NCBI RefSeq assembly: GCF_013149295.1
Contig: NZ_JABGCB010000002.1
Location: forward strand, 62,001 to 126,000
DNA: 64,000 nt
Reading direction: 5' to 3'
Source: Novosphingobium sp. SG751A
Lineage (GTDB): Bacteria; Pseudomonadota; Alphaproteobacteria; Sphingomonadales; Sphingomonadaceae
Position 1 is the first letter of the stretch. Every line of letters starts with the position of its first letter. The position numbers and the translations under genes are program-made. Below are positions 47,215 through 54,789 of the stretch, piece after piece. The notes under the pieces were generated by a model. That model had not been told where the DNA came from, did no database searches, and was given only the letters and a program-made list of their open reading frames with translations.

Positions 47215-47532
47215 ATGCCGAAGCTGGTGATCGTCAATAGTGCGGGTGAAGAAAAGGAAGTCGAGGCCCAGACCGGCCGCACGGTGATGGAAGTGATTCG
47301 CGATGCGGGTTTTGACGATCTGCTGGCGCTGTGCGGGGGCTGCTGCTCCTGCGCGACGTGCCATGTGCATATCGACCCGGCCTTTGCCGACAAGCTGCCC
47401 GCGATCAGCGCCGACGAAGACGACCTGCTGGACAGCAGCGACCACCGCGACGGCAATTCGCGCCTGTCGTGCCAGTTGCCCGTGACCGACGCCATCGACG
47501 GCATGCGCGTGACGATTGCCGAGGCGGACTGA
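47215..47532 (+). CDS. 2Fe-2S ferredoxin, adrenodoxin type
   Basis: The 105-residue protein carries a [2Fe-2S] cluster motif C-x5-C-x2-C (Cys40, Cys46, Cys49) with the fourth ligand Cys86 in RLSCQLP. Acidic residues (SADEDDLLDSSD) near the cluster and the overall length fit adrenodoxin/putidaredoxin-type ferredoxins that pass electrons to cytochromes P450 or to Isc assembly. No P450 or reductase gene is adjacent. AGAGG precedes ATG 47215 by 8 nt. Extra cysteines at 43 and 44 lie next to the cluster and are a little unusual. Confidence 0.93.
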   Translation: MPKLVIVNSAGEEKEVEAQTGRTVMEVIRDAGFDDLLALCGGCCSCATCHVHIDPAFADKLPAISADEDDLLDSSDHRDGNSRLSCQLPVTDAIDGMRVTIAEAD

Positions 47533-47582
47533 TCTTTTGGGGCCGCGCCGGGTTTCGCGCGCGGGTTTAAAAGCCTGACTTT

Positions 47583-47628
47583 AGGGGTGCCTTGCGCAAA
47601 TGCATTGCGCGTTGCGCAAGGCGCCCCT
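47583..47628. promoter_or_regulatory. 17-bp inverted repeat in the leader of the cysteine synthase-like gene
   Basis: AGGGGTGCCTTGCGCAA (47583-47599) and TTGCGCAAGGCGCCCCT (47612-47628) match at 16 of 17 positions around a 12-nt loop, ending 12 nt before the ATG at 47641. TTGCGCAA occurs in both arms and TTGCGCG lies in the loop. It is not followed by T residues, so it is not an intrinsic terminator. It could be an operator or an mRNA hairpin controlling translation. Confidence 0.65.
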
Positions 47629-47640
47629 ACCTAGGGCGGC

Positions 47641-48648
47641 ATGACGAAAGCGCCCGTTTATCAAAACACCCTCGATCTGATTGGCAACACCCCGATGGTC
47701 CTTTTGAAAGGGCCGAGCGAGGCGGCAGGTTGCGAGATCTGGGGCAAGTGCGAATTTGCCAATCCGGGGCAGAGCGTGAAGGATCGCGCCGCCTTGTGGA
47801 TCATCCGCGATGCGGAGCGCTCGGGCGCGCTTAAGCCCGACGGCACGATTGTCGAGGGTACGGCGGGCAATACGGGCATCGGCATCGCGCTGGTCGCCAA
47901 TGCGCTGGGCTATAAGACGATCATCGTCATGCCCGAAACCCAGAGCCGCGAGAAGATGGACACGTTGCGCGCGCTGCGGGCCGAGCTGGTGCTGGTGCCG
48001 GCCGCGCCCTTCAGCAATCCGGGGCATTTCGTGCATACGTCGCGCCGTCTGGCCGAGGAAACCGAGGGCGCGATCTGGGCCAACCAGTTCGACAATACCG
48101 CCAACCGCAAGGCCCATATCGAATCGACCGCGCCGGAAATCTGGGAACAGATGGAAGGGCGGCTTGATGGTTTTACCTGCGCGGCGGGCACGGGCGGCAC
48201 GCTGGCGGGCGTCGGGCTGGGGCTGAAGGCGTTTGATGAGAACATCACCATTGCGCTGACCGATCCCTATGGCGCGGCGCTGTATAATTACTATGCCCAT
48301 GGCGAGTTGAAGGCCGAAGGCAGCAGCGTGGCCGAGGGCATCGGGCAGGGGCGGATCACCGCCAATCTGGACGGGGCGCCGATCGACACGCAATTCCGCA
48401 TGTCGGACGCGGAAGGGCTCGAATGGGTCCGCCGCCTGCTGGCCGAGGAAGGCCTTGCGCTGGGCCTGTCGAGCGGGATCAATGTCGCGGGGGCGGTGGC
48501 ATTGGGGCGCAAGCTGGTGGCCGAGGGCAAGAAGGACGCGCGCGTCGCCACGATCCTGTGCGACACCGGGCTGCGTTATCTCTCCACGCTCTATAACAAG
48601 GCGTGGCTTGAGGCGAAGGGGCTGCCGGTCTTTCCTTGGCTGGCGTGA
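47641..48648 (+). CDS. Cysteine synthase A family PLP enzyme
   Basis: The 335-residue protein is a fold-type II PLP enzyme related to CysK. It has LIGNTPMVLLKGPSE, the PLP lysine in NPGQSVKDRAA (Lys47), the phosphate loop GTAGNTGIGIA and the C-terminal GLSSGINVAGAVALGRKL. CysK makes cysteine from O-acetylserine and sulfide; related enzymes (cysteine desulfhydrase, cystathionine beta-synthase) share this pattern, so the exact reaction is uncertain. The substrate loop PETQSREKMDTLRALRAELVLVP is of the cysteine synthase/Cds1 type. A 17-bp hairpin in its leader may regulate it. Confidence 0.85.
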   Translation: MTKAPVYQNTLDLIGNTPMVLLKGPSEAAGCEIWGKCEFANPGQSVKDRAALWIIRDAERSGALKPDGTIVEGTAGNTGIGIALVANALGYKTIIVMPETQSREKMDTLRALRAELVLVPAAPFSNPGHFVHTSRRLAEETEGAIWANQFDNTANRKAHIESTAPEIWEQMEGRLDGFTCAAGTGGTLAGVGLGLKAFDENITIALTDPYGAALYNYYAHGELKAEGSSVAEGIGQGRITANLDGAPIDTQFRMSDAEGLEWVRRLLAEEGLALGLSSGINVAGAVALGRKLVAEGKKDARVATILCDTGLRYLSTLYNKAWLEAKGLPVFPWLA

Positions 48649-48666
48649 TGGAGTAAGATCCGCGCG

Positions 48667-48984
48667 ATGACGGAGATTTCCACCCCAAGCGATCCGGCCA
48701 CCTCGGAATTTGAGCGCACCCCGCGCGAAATCCGCGCGCAGATGGTGCAGCGTTTGCAGGTGGGCCTGTTCGGCCTGTCGCTGATGCTGCTGCTGGTGGG
48801 GCTGGCCAATATCATCATGGACAATGCGCGGCGCAACGATGCCGCCGCCGCCAGCGCGCAGGCCAGCACCAGCGCGGGGGGCAGCAGCGATCCTCTGGCC
48901 GACATTGGCGTCATTCCTTCGCCCGATGCGGGCAAGGTGCAAGCGGGCGCATCGCCCCGCGTGACGCCCGCCGCGCCGCATTGA
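48667..48984 (+). CDS. Hypothetical single-helix membrane protein
   Basis: The 105-residue protein has a charged N-terminus (residues 1-31), one membrane helix (VGLFGLSLMLLLVGLANIIM) and a Ser/Ala/Gly/Asp-rich, probably periplasmic tail. No family is recognised. It follows the cysteine synthase gene by 18 nt, so the two are probably co-transcribed. Codon use matches the neighbours, which supports it being a real gene. Confidence 0.65.
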   Translation: MTEISTPSDPATSEFERTPREIRAQMVQRLQVGLFGLSLMLLLVGLANIIMDNARRNDAAAASAQASTSAGGSSDPLADIGVIPSPDAGKVQAGASPRVTPAAPH

Positions 48985-49519
48985 TCGGCGTTCTTCTCCG
49001 CGCGCGCAGATCGGCGCGGGAAAACCTGCCACTTTTGGGAAAACCTGCCACCGGCGGGAAACTGTGCCACCTGCGGGAAGACCTGCCGTAGTCGGGAAAA
49101 TGCGCCACCGGGCGGCACCTTGGCGCAACAATCGGGCAAAATAACGGGAATCATGCGGGATTCGCGAATCTCTGTATGCGGGAATCGGCGGGAAGGGTCG
49201 TTTTCCACCCATGGCGAACCTCGGGAAATTACGGAATTGACGTGCTCTCAGAGGTGGTTTGGTAATGATTTGGTAATAAATTGCCGTTGAGCGTAGCGTT
49301 ATATAAACCTGAAAAATAAGGGAATTTTCATTCTTTTCCACAAAGTGGCAGATTTTCCCGCAAAGTCCCTTTCCCGCCCGCAGACTCCGCGATAGAACAT
49401 GATCATCGGGTAGAGTTTCAGCCGTCCTTTTGCGGGGGTTTGGCGTGGCCTTGGCGCTGCGGCAATCGGCGAAGCTTTGCCCAATTGGTGGGGCTTTCTT
49501 CGCAAAGGTAGTGGGTGGG
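48985..49519. promoter_or_regulatory. 535-bp control region upstream of the dcw cluster
   Basis: Non-coding region before mraZ. In order: five tandem 19-bp repeats (49018-49112); four GANTC sites (49148-49186); an AT-rich part with a direct repeat TTTGGTAAT at 49258-49266 and 49269-49277; a DnaA-box-like TTTTCCACA (49334-49342); an inverted copy of the 19-bp unit (49342-49359); and a fifth GANTC site (49383-49387). A TATAAA at 49302-49307 could be a -10 element. The dcw promoter must lie here; the exact start of transcription cannot be read. Confidence 0.6.
49018..49112 (+). repeat. Five tandem 19-bp repeats upstream of mraZ
   Basis: Units begin with GGGAA at 49018, 49037, 49056, 49075 and 49094, an exact 19-bp pitch. 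Units 1 and 2 share GGGAAAACCTGCCAC; units 3-5 are variants (GGGAAACTGTGCCAC, GGGAAGACCTGCCGT, GGGAAAATGCGCCAC). A reverse-complement copy, AAGTGGCAGATTTTCCC, occurs at 49343-49359. Confidence 0.85.
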
Positions 49520-50020
49520 GTGACTGGTTTCCCGGTCATTTATATGGGACAGGGCTTCTCGCCGAAGGGCGACAAGGAGCGCTTCGTCCTGCCTGCCGAC
49601 ATCCGCAAGATCGTGGCCGAGGCCAGCGACAACATTAACGAGATGCTGGTGGCCCGCCATGAAGAATGGCCCTGTCTGTTCGCCTGCGGCACGTCCTATC
49701 GAAACCAGCTTGCCGAGGAAATCCGTGTGAAGCATGCCGCCGATGTGGCCGCCGGTCGCCCCTCTACCCGGGCGCGTGATGCGTTGGTCTTTGGCAATCT
49801 GACGCGCGTGGCCTTTGACAATTCGGGCCGCTTTATCCTGCCCGCGCACATGCGCGCCCAGGCTTCGATCACGGATGGGCTCTATATCCACGGTACGATG
49901 GACTATTTCACGCTGTGGTCGCCCGAAGTGCTGATGGCGATGGCGGGCGATGAATGGATCGGGCCCAAGGCGAGCTGCGAGAGCTATCTGGCCGCAGCGG
50001 GCGGGAGGGCGCGCAAATGA
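49520..50020 (+). CDS. mraZ: Transcriptional regulator MraZ
   Basis: MraZ is a ring-forming DNA-binding protein that represses the dcw operon it heads. The 166-residue product has the two SpoVT/AbrB-like modules: [20 protein letters not shown] and [17 protein letters not shown]. The usual DxKGR is GDKER in the first module, so that half is divergent; the second keeps the SGR core. GTG 49520 is chosen because it aligns with homologue starts ([13 protein letters not shown]); ATG 49544 is possible, and open sequence extends to 49430. Its stop overlaps the rsmH start (ATGA). Confidence 0.88.
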   Translation: MTGFPVIYMGQGFSPKGDKERFVLPADIRKIVAEASDNINEMLVARHEEWPCLFACGTSYRNQLAEEIRVKHAADVAAGRPSTRARDALVFGNLTRVAFDNSGRFILPAHMRAQASITDGLYIHGTMDYFTLWSPEVLMAMAGDEWIGPKASCESYLAAAGGRARK

Positions 50021-51003
50021 GCCTTCTGGCTGCGATCCCGCATGATGCCCCGCATATTCCGGTGCTGCTCGATGAGGTCATCGGCGCGTTGGATCCGGCA
50101 GGCTCGCTTGATTTTTCGGGCAAGGTCATCGTCGATGCCACGCTGGGCGCGGGCGGCTATACGCGCGCGCTGCTGGCGGCGGGGGCCACGGTCCATGCGT
50201 TTGACCGCGACCCCGATGCGATTGCCGCCGCGCGCGAATGGGGCGCCGGTTATGACCGGCTGATCCTGCATCCGCGCCGCTTTTCGGAAGTTGGCGATGC
50301 GCTGGCGCAGGCGGGCGTGAGCGCGATTGACGGGTTGGTGGCCGATATTGGCGTGTCCTCGATGCAGCTTGACCAGCAGGGCCGCGGCTTTGCCTTTTCC
50401 AGCGATGGGCCTCTGGACATGCGCATGTCGCAGGAAGGGCCCAGCGCGGCCGATTTCTGCAACGAGGCGGCTGAGGAAGAGATCGCCAACGTCCTCTATA
50501 ATTACGCCGAGGAGCGCCAGTCGCGCCGCATCGCCCGCGCCATCGTCGCCGCGCGCCCGCTTGAAACCACCGGGCAACTGGCCAATGTCGTGCGCCGCGC
50601 GCTGGGCTACAAGCCGGGCGCGCCCAAGGACCCGGCCACGCGCAGCTTTCAGGCGATCCGCATCCATGTGAACGATGAGCTGGGCGAACTGGAGGCTCTG
50701 CTGGCCACTGCCGAGAGCCTGCTCAATCCCGGCGGGCGTCTGGCCATCGTCAGTTTTCACAGCCTCGAGGACCGCATCGTCAAGCAGTTCTTCAAGGATG
50801 CCAGCGGCGTGGCCAGTGCCACCTCGCGCTATATGCCGGTCGCCGCAAGCGCGGCTCCTGCTGTCTACAGCCATATTTCCAAAGCCATTCGCGCGGGCGA
50901 GGTGGAGTTGAACCGCAACCCCCGCGCGCGTTCGGCCACTTTGCGCTTTGCCACGCGCACCGATGTTCCCGCTCGTCCTGCTGTCTCCCGGAGGCGCCCG
51001 TGA
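50017..51003 (+). CDS. rsmH: 16S rRNA (cytosine-1402-N4)-methyltransferase RsmH
   Basis: RsmH (MraW) methylates N4 of C1402 in 16S rRNA with S-adenosylmethionine. The 328-residue product has [28 protein letters not shown] (SAM-binding), [30 protein letters not shown] and the C-terminal [17 protein letters not shown]...[16 protein letters not shown] lies 8 nt before the ATG. The start overlaps mraZ and the stop overlaps ftsL (GTGA), so it is in the middle of a coupled string. Confidence 0.95.
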   Translation: MSLLAAIPHDAPHIPVLLDEVIGALDPAGSLDFSGKVIVDATLGAGGYTRALLAAGATVHAFDRDPDAIAAAREWGAGYDRLILHPRRFSEVGDALAQAGVSAIDGLVADIGVSSMQLDQQGRGFAFSSDGPLDMRMSQEGPSAADFCNEAAEEEIANVLYNYAEERQSRRIARAIVAARPLETTGQLANVVRRALGYKPGAPKDPATRSFQAIRIHVNDELGELEALLATAESLLNPGGRLAIVSFHSLEDRIVKQFFKDASGVASATSRYMPVAASAAPAVYSHISKAIRAGEVELNRNPRARSATLRFATRTDVPARPAVSRRRP

Positions 51004-51542
51004 ATCTGACCCGTGATCGCATGCACACGATCGGCTGGGGCATGACCCTGGTGATTTGCCTTGCCCTGACGCTGGCGCTGACGTTCCGCGTCAATGCGGT
51101 GAAAAGTCAGGTGCGGCTGGCCGAGCGACAGATCACGCAGTTGAAGCAGGAAAAGCTGTTCCTCGAAACCGAGTTCGAGACGCGCGCCAGCCAGCAGCAG
51201 CTTAAAGCCTTCAACGATGTGGACTTTGGCTACAGCGCGCCCACGGTCGGACAATATCTGGAAAGCGAGCGTCAGCTCGCCGCCCTTGGCAAGCCGCGTT
51301 CGCCCGATGCGCCCGATCCGATCCGCGTGGCTTCGGCCGATGCGGTCAATGCCTCGGTGCGCACGATGATGGCGGTGGAGGCCAAGCCCACCTCGCCCTT
51401 CGCCGCGCTGGGCATGGGCGCCAAGCCGGAACCGGCGGTCGCGACACCGGGCGCGAAGAAGGCAAAGAAATCCGAGGATATCTCCGAGCATCTGGCTCGC
51501 TTTTCCGGGCGGGCGGGGCAAAATGCGGGGCATCGTGAATGA
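51000..51542 (+). CDS. ftsL: Cell division protein FtsL
   Basis: The 180-residue protein has a short N-terminus, one membrane helix ([20 protein letters not shown]) and a heptad-like coiled-coil ([38 protein letters not shown]), the FtsL pattern. Position between rsmH and ftsI supports it. FtsL joins FtsB and FtsQ to activate FtsWI at the septum. A ~90-residue C-terminal Ala/Pro/Lys-rich extension is longer than most FtsL proteins. It starts with GTG overlapping the rsmH stop and ends in an ATGA overlap with ftsI. Confidence 0.85.
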   Translation: MNLTRDRMHTIGWGMTLVICLALTLALTFRVNAVKSQVRLAERQITQLKQEKLFLETEFETRASQQQLKAFNDVDFGYSAPTVGQYLESERQLAALGKPRSPDAPDPIRVASADAVNASVRTMMAVEAKPTSPFAALGMGAKPEPAVATPGAKKAKKSEDISEHLARFSGRAGQNAGHRE

Positions 51543-53326
51543 GCATACTGGCAGCGGCGGGCATGGCGGATAAAGGCGTCACTTTGCAAGGGCAGGGCCC
51601 GGAAAAGGCCCGCGTGCTCAAGAATGTGCGCGCGCTGGCGCTGGCGCAGGCGCGGTTTCGCGCGCTCTGGGTGCTGGTGGGTTTTGCCATGCTGCTGCTT
51701 CTGGCGCTGCTGCGCATCGCGCATCTGGGCCTTTCCGATCCGGGGCGTCCGGGCGGAGAGGGGACGGCGGGGCTGCCCGACCGGGGCGATATTCTTGATC
51801 GCAACGGCGTGCCGCTGGCGCGCGCCTTTCCGGCCTATGCGCTCTGGTTCAACCCCCATGCCATGGGCGACGGCTCGCCGCTGGTGCGTTCGCCCGCCGA
51901 TCTGGCCGCCGCGCTCGTCCGCATTTTTCCCGATGAGGATGTCGAGGAACTGACCCGGCGCCTTGCTTCGGGCAAGGCGGGCTATCTGCGCCGCCGCATC
52001 CTGCCTGAAGAGGCGAACAAGATCCACGCGCTGGGCGAACCGGCGCTGGAATTCCCGCGTGAGGCCGAGCGTTACTATCCCCAAGGCACGATGGCGGCCC
52101 ATATTCTGGGCTATGTCGACAGCAAGGGGCTGGGCCAGGTCGGCATGGAGGCGGTTTTCCAAAAGCAGTTGACCGATCCGGCGACGCGCGGTGCGCCCGC
52201 TGTCCTCTCCATCGACGCGCGGGTTCAGGGCGCGCTCGAGGATGAATTGATGTGGGGCATGACCCGCGCACAGGCCAAGGGCGCGGCGGGCATCGTGATG
52301 GATGTGGACACGGGCGAAGTGATGGCGCTGGCCTCGCTGCCCAGCTTTAACCCCAACGCCCTGCGCCCGCAGGATATTTCCGACAGCGATCCGACCAAGC
52401 AGGCCAATATTTTCAACCGCGCCACCAACCAGACCTATGAGCTGGGCAGCGTGATGAAGCCGATCACCGTGGCCAGCGCGATTGATGCGGGGATCATCAC
52501 CAATCTGGCGCGGCGCTATCCGGCGGACCATCCGCTGGAAATCGCCGGGATCACCGTGCATGACCACGAGAATTACGGCGCCAGCCTGAACATCATCGAG
52601 GCGCTGATCCATTCGAGCAACATCGTGCTGGCGCAGGTGGGTGACCAGTTGGGCGCGCAAAGGATGCAGACCACGCTCAAGGCGCTGGGCTTTTCCGAGC
52701 GGCCCTATATCGAGCTGCCCGCGCGCGGACGGCCCAGCTGGCCGCGCGGCGACCGCAACGGCGTGTGGTCGCGCGTCACCACGGTCACGGCCTCTTATGG
52801 CCATGGCTTTTCAATCACTCCGATCCATCTGGCCAGCGCCTATGCCGCGATGGTCAATGGCGGGATCTGGCGCCCGGCCACCTTGCAGAAGATCGCGCCG
52901 GGTCAGGCCGCCGCCGGCCGCCGCGTATGGCAGGCATCGACCAGCGCGCGCATGCGCCAGTTGCTGCGCTCGATCGTGGATGTGGGCACCGGGCGCAGCG
53001 CCAATGCCGTGGGATACCGGGTCGGCGGCAAGACCGGCACCGCCGAAATCGGCGACGCGCAGGGCTATCACCACGACCGCGTGGTGGCCACCTTTGCCGC
53101 CGCCTTTCCGATGGACCGCCCGCGCTATGTGGTGATCGCCACGCTGGACCAGCCCAAGGCCAACGCCGCCACCAGTTTTCAACGAACCGCCGCATGGAAT
53201 GCAGCGCCCATCGTGGGCCGGGTGATTCCGCGCATCGGCCCCTTGCTGGGCGTGATGCCCGATGCCACGCGCGACATTGATATCAGCGACATTGCCCCGC
53301 TGATCGCCAATGGAGACGGCGAATGA
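51539..53326 (+). CDS. ftsI: Peptidoglycan D,D-transpeptidase FtsI (PBP3)
   Basis: FtsI crosslinks septal peptidoglycan. The 595-residue product has one N-terminal membrane helix (LWVLVGFAMLLLLALLRIAHL), a PBP dimer domain starting at LPDRGDILDRNGVPLA, and a transpeptidase domain with the three beta-lactam motifs: SVMK (Ser304-Lys307), SSN (359-361) and KTG (498-500). It works with FtsW encoded 5.4 kb downstream in the same operon. It overlaps ftsL and murE by 4 nt each. Confidence 0.96.
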   Translation: MSILAAAGMADKGVTLQGQGPEKARVLKNVRALALAQARFRALWVLVGFAMLLLLALLRIAHLGLSDPGRPGGEGTAGLPDRGDILDRNGVPLARAFPAYALWFNPHAMGDGSPLVRSPADLAAALVRIFPDEDVEELTRRLASGKAGYLRRRILPEEANKIHALGEPALEFPREAERYYPQGTMAAHILGYVDSKGLGQVGMEAVFQKQLTDPATRGAPAVLSIDARVQGALEDELMWGMTRAQAKGAAGIVMDVDTGEVMALASLPSFNPNALRPQDISDSDPTKQANIFNRATNQTYELGSVMKPITVASAIDAGIITNLARRYPADHPLEIAGITVHDHENYGASLNIIEALIHSSNIVLAQVGDQLGAQRMQTTLKALGFSERPYIELPARGRPSWPRGDRNGVWSRVTTVTASYGHGFSITPIHLASAYAAMVNGGIWRPATLQKIAPGQAAAGRRVWQASTSARMRQLLRSIVDVGTGRSANAVGYRVGGKTGTAEIGDAQGYHHDRVVATFAAAFPMDRPRYVVIATLDQPKANAATSFQRTAAWNAAPIVGRVIPRIGPLLGVMPDATRDIDISDIAPLIANGDGE

Positions 53327-54789
53327 GATTAGCCGACCTGATCCAAGGTGGAAACAAGGTGGAAGCCGGTGACATAGACGTCACCGGCTTTGCCATTGAT
53401 AATCGCAAGGTTGCGCCGGGCAATGTGTTCGGCGCATTTGTTGGCGCCACCGTCAATGGCGAGGATTTTATCGCGCAGGCGGTCAAGGCTGGGGCGGTGG
53501 CCGTGGTGGCCCGGCCCGAGGCGCGCGGCGCGATCGAGGCGGCGGGCGCGGTGGCGCTGGTCGATGATAATCCGCGCCGGGCCTTTGCGCGTCTGGCCGC
53601 GCCTTTCTATGCGCCGCTGCCCGAAACTCTGATGGCCGTAACGGGCACCAACGGCAAGACCAGCACCGTGGAAATGCTGCGCCAGATCTGGCGCATGGCC
53701 GGGCACAGCGCGGCCAGCATCGGCACGCTGGGCATCACCACGGCGGATGAGACGACCTATACGGGCCTCACCACACCCGACATCGTGACCTTCCTTGCCA
53801 ATCTGGCGGGTCTTGCGCGCGAAGGCGTCAGCCATGTCGCCTATGAGGCCTCGAGCCACGGTCTGTCGCAATATCGCAGCGAGGGGCCGCGCGTGATGGC
53901 GGGGGCCTTTACCAACCTTTCGCGCGACCATCTCGATTATCACGCGACGATGGAGGACTATTTCGCCGCCAAGATGCGCCTGTTCGACGAGGTTGTGGTT
54001 GATGGCGGATCGGCGGTGGTCTGGGCCGATGATGCCTGGAGCGAGCGGGCCATCGCCCATGTCCGCGCGCGCGGTCTGCGCCTGATCACGGTGGGCGAGG
54101 AAGGGGATGTGATCCGTCTGATCCGCCGCGAGCCGGGGCCTTTGGGGCAGGTGTTGACGGTTGTGCATGAGGGCGTCGAGCGGCGGATCAACCTGCCGCT
54201 GATCGGGGCCTATCAGGCGGCCAATGCGCTGGTGGCCGCCGGACTGGCTTTGGCCGGCGGTTTGAACCCGGCGCAGGTGTTTGACGCGTTGGGTCGTCTG
54301 ACCCCGGTGCGCGGGCGGCTGGAGCGCGCGGCGATCAATGCGGCGGGCGCACCGGCCTATGTCGATTATGCCCATACGCCCGATGCGCTGGAGGCCGCGA
54401 TTGCTGCGCTGCGCCCGCATACGAAGGGGCGGCTGATCGTGGTATTCGGCGCCGGGGGCGACCGCGATGCGGGCAAGCGCGCACCGATGGGAACCATCGT
54501 GGGCGAGCAGGCCGACATCGCCATCGTCACCGACGACAACCCGCGCGGCGAGGACCCGGCGGCCATCCGCAGGGCCGTGATCGCGGGGGCGCCGCAGCGC
54601 CTGATCGAGATCGGCGACCGGCGCGAGGCGATTTTTCAGGGGACAGCCCGGGCGAAAAGGGATGACATCCTGCTCATCGCGGGCAAAGGGCATGAGCAGG
54701 GACAGATCATCGGGCGCGGGCCTGATGTGCGTGTCCTGCCTTTTGATGATGTGACCGTGGCGCGTGAAGCGGCCGGGGAGAAAGTATAA
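53323..54789 (+). CDS. murE: UDP-MurNAc-L-Ala-D-Glu:meso-diaminopimelate ligase
   Basis: MurE adds meso-diaminopimelate to UDP-MurNAc-dipeptide with ATP. The 488-residue product has the P-loop GTNGKTSTVEM, the Mur central domain with YEASSHGLSQYR and FTNLSRDHLDYH, and the C-terminal substrate loop DNPRGEDPAAIR; DNPR is the diagnostic motif for the mDAP-specific enzyme over the L-lysine type. So the wall is of the mDAP type. It overlaps ftsI by 4 nt and murF by 1 nt (TAATG). Confidence 0.96.
   Translation: MRLADLIQGGNKVEAGDIDVTGFAIDNRKVAPGNVFGAFVGATVNGEDFIAQAVKAGAVAVVARPEARGAIEAAGAVALVDDNPRRAFARLAAPFYAPLPETLMAVTGTNGKTSTVEMLRQIWRMAGHSAASIGTLGITTADETTYTGLTTPDIVTFLANLAGLAREGVSHVAYEASSHGLSQYRSEGPRVMAGAFTNLSRDHLDYHATMEDYFAAKMRLFDEVVVDGGSAVVWADDAWSERAIAHVRARGLRLITVGEEGDVIRLIRREPGPLGQVLTVVHEGVERRINLPLIGAYQAANALVAAGLALAGGLNPAQVFDALGRLTPVRGRLERAAINAAGAPAYVDYAHTPDALEAAIAALRPHTKGRLIVVFGAGGDRDAGKRAPMGTIVGEQADIAIVTDDNPRGEDPAAIRRAVIAGAPQRLIEIGDRREAIFQGTARAKRDDILLIAGKGHEQGQIIGRGPDVRVLPFDDVTVAREAAGEKV

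Noticed and set aside
47583-47628. Terminator between ferredoxin and the cysteine synthase-like gene
   Set aside because: The stem is strong but no T run follows on either strand.
49018-49112. CRISPR array
   Set aside because: Units are contiguous 19-bp tandem repeats without unique spacers, and no cas gene is present.
48985-49519. A plasmid- or chromosome-type replication origin based on tandem repeats, AT-rich patch and DnaA-like box
   Set aside because: There is no replication initiator gene nearby, only one good DnaA box, and the region directly precedes mraZ, so a promoter control role is simpler.
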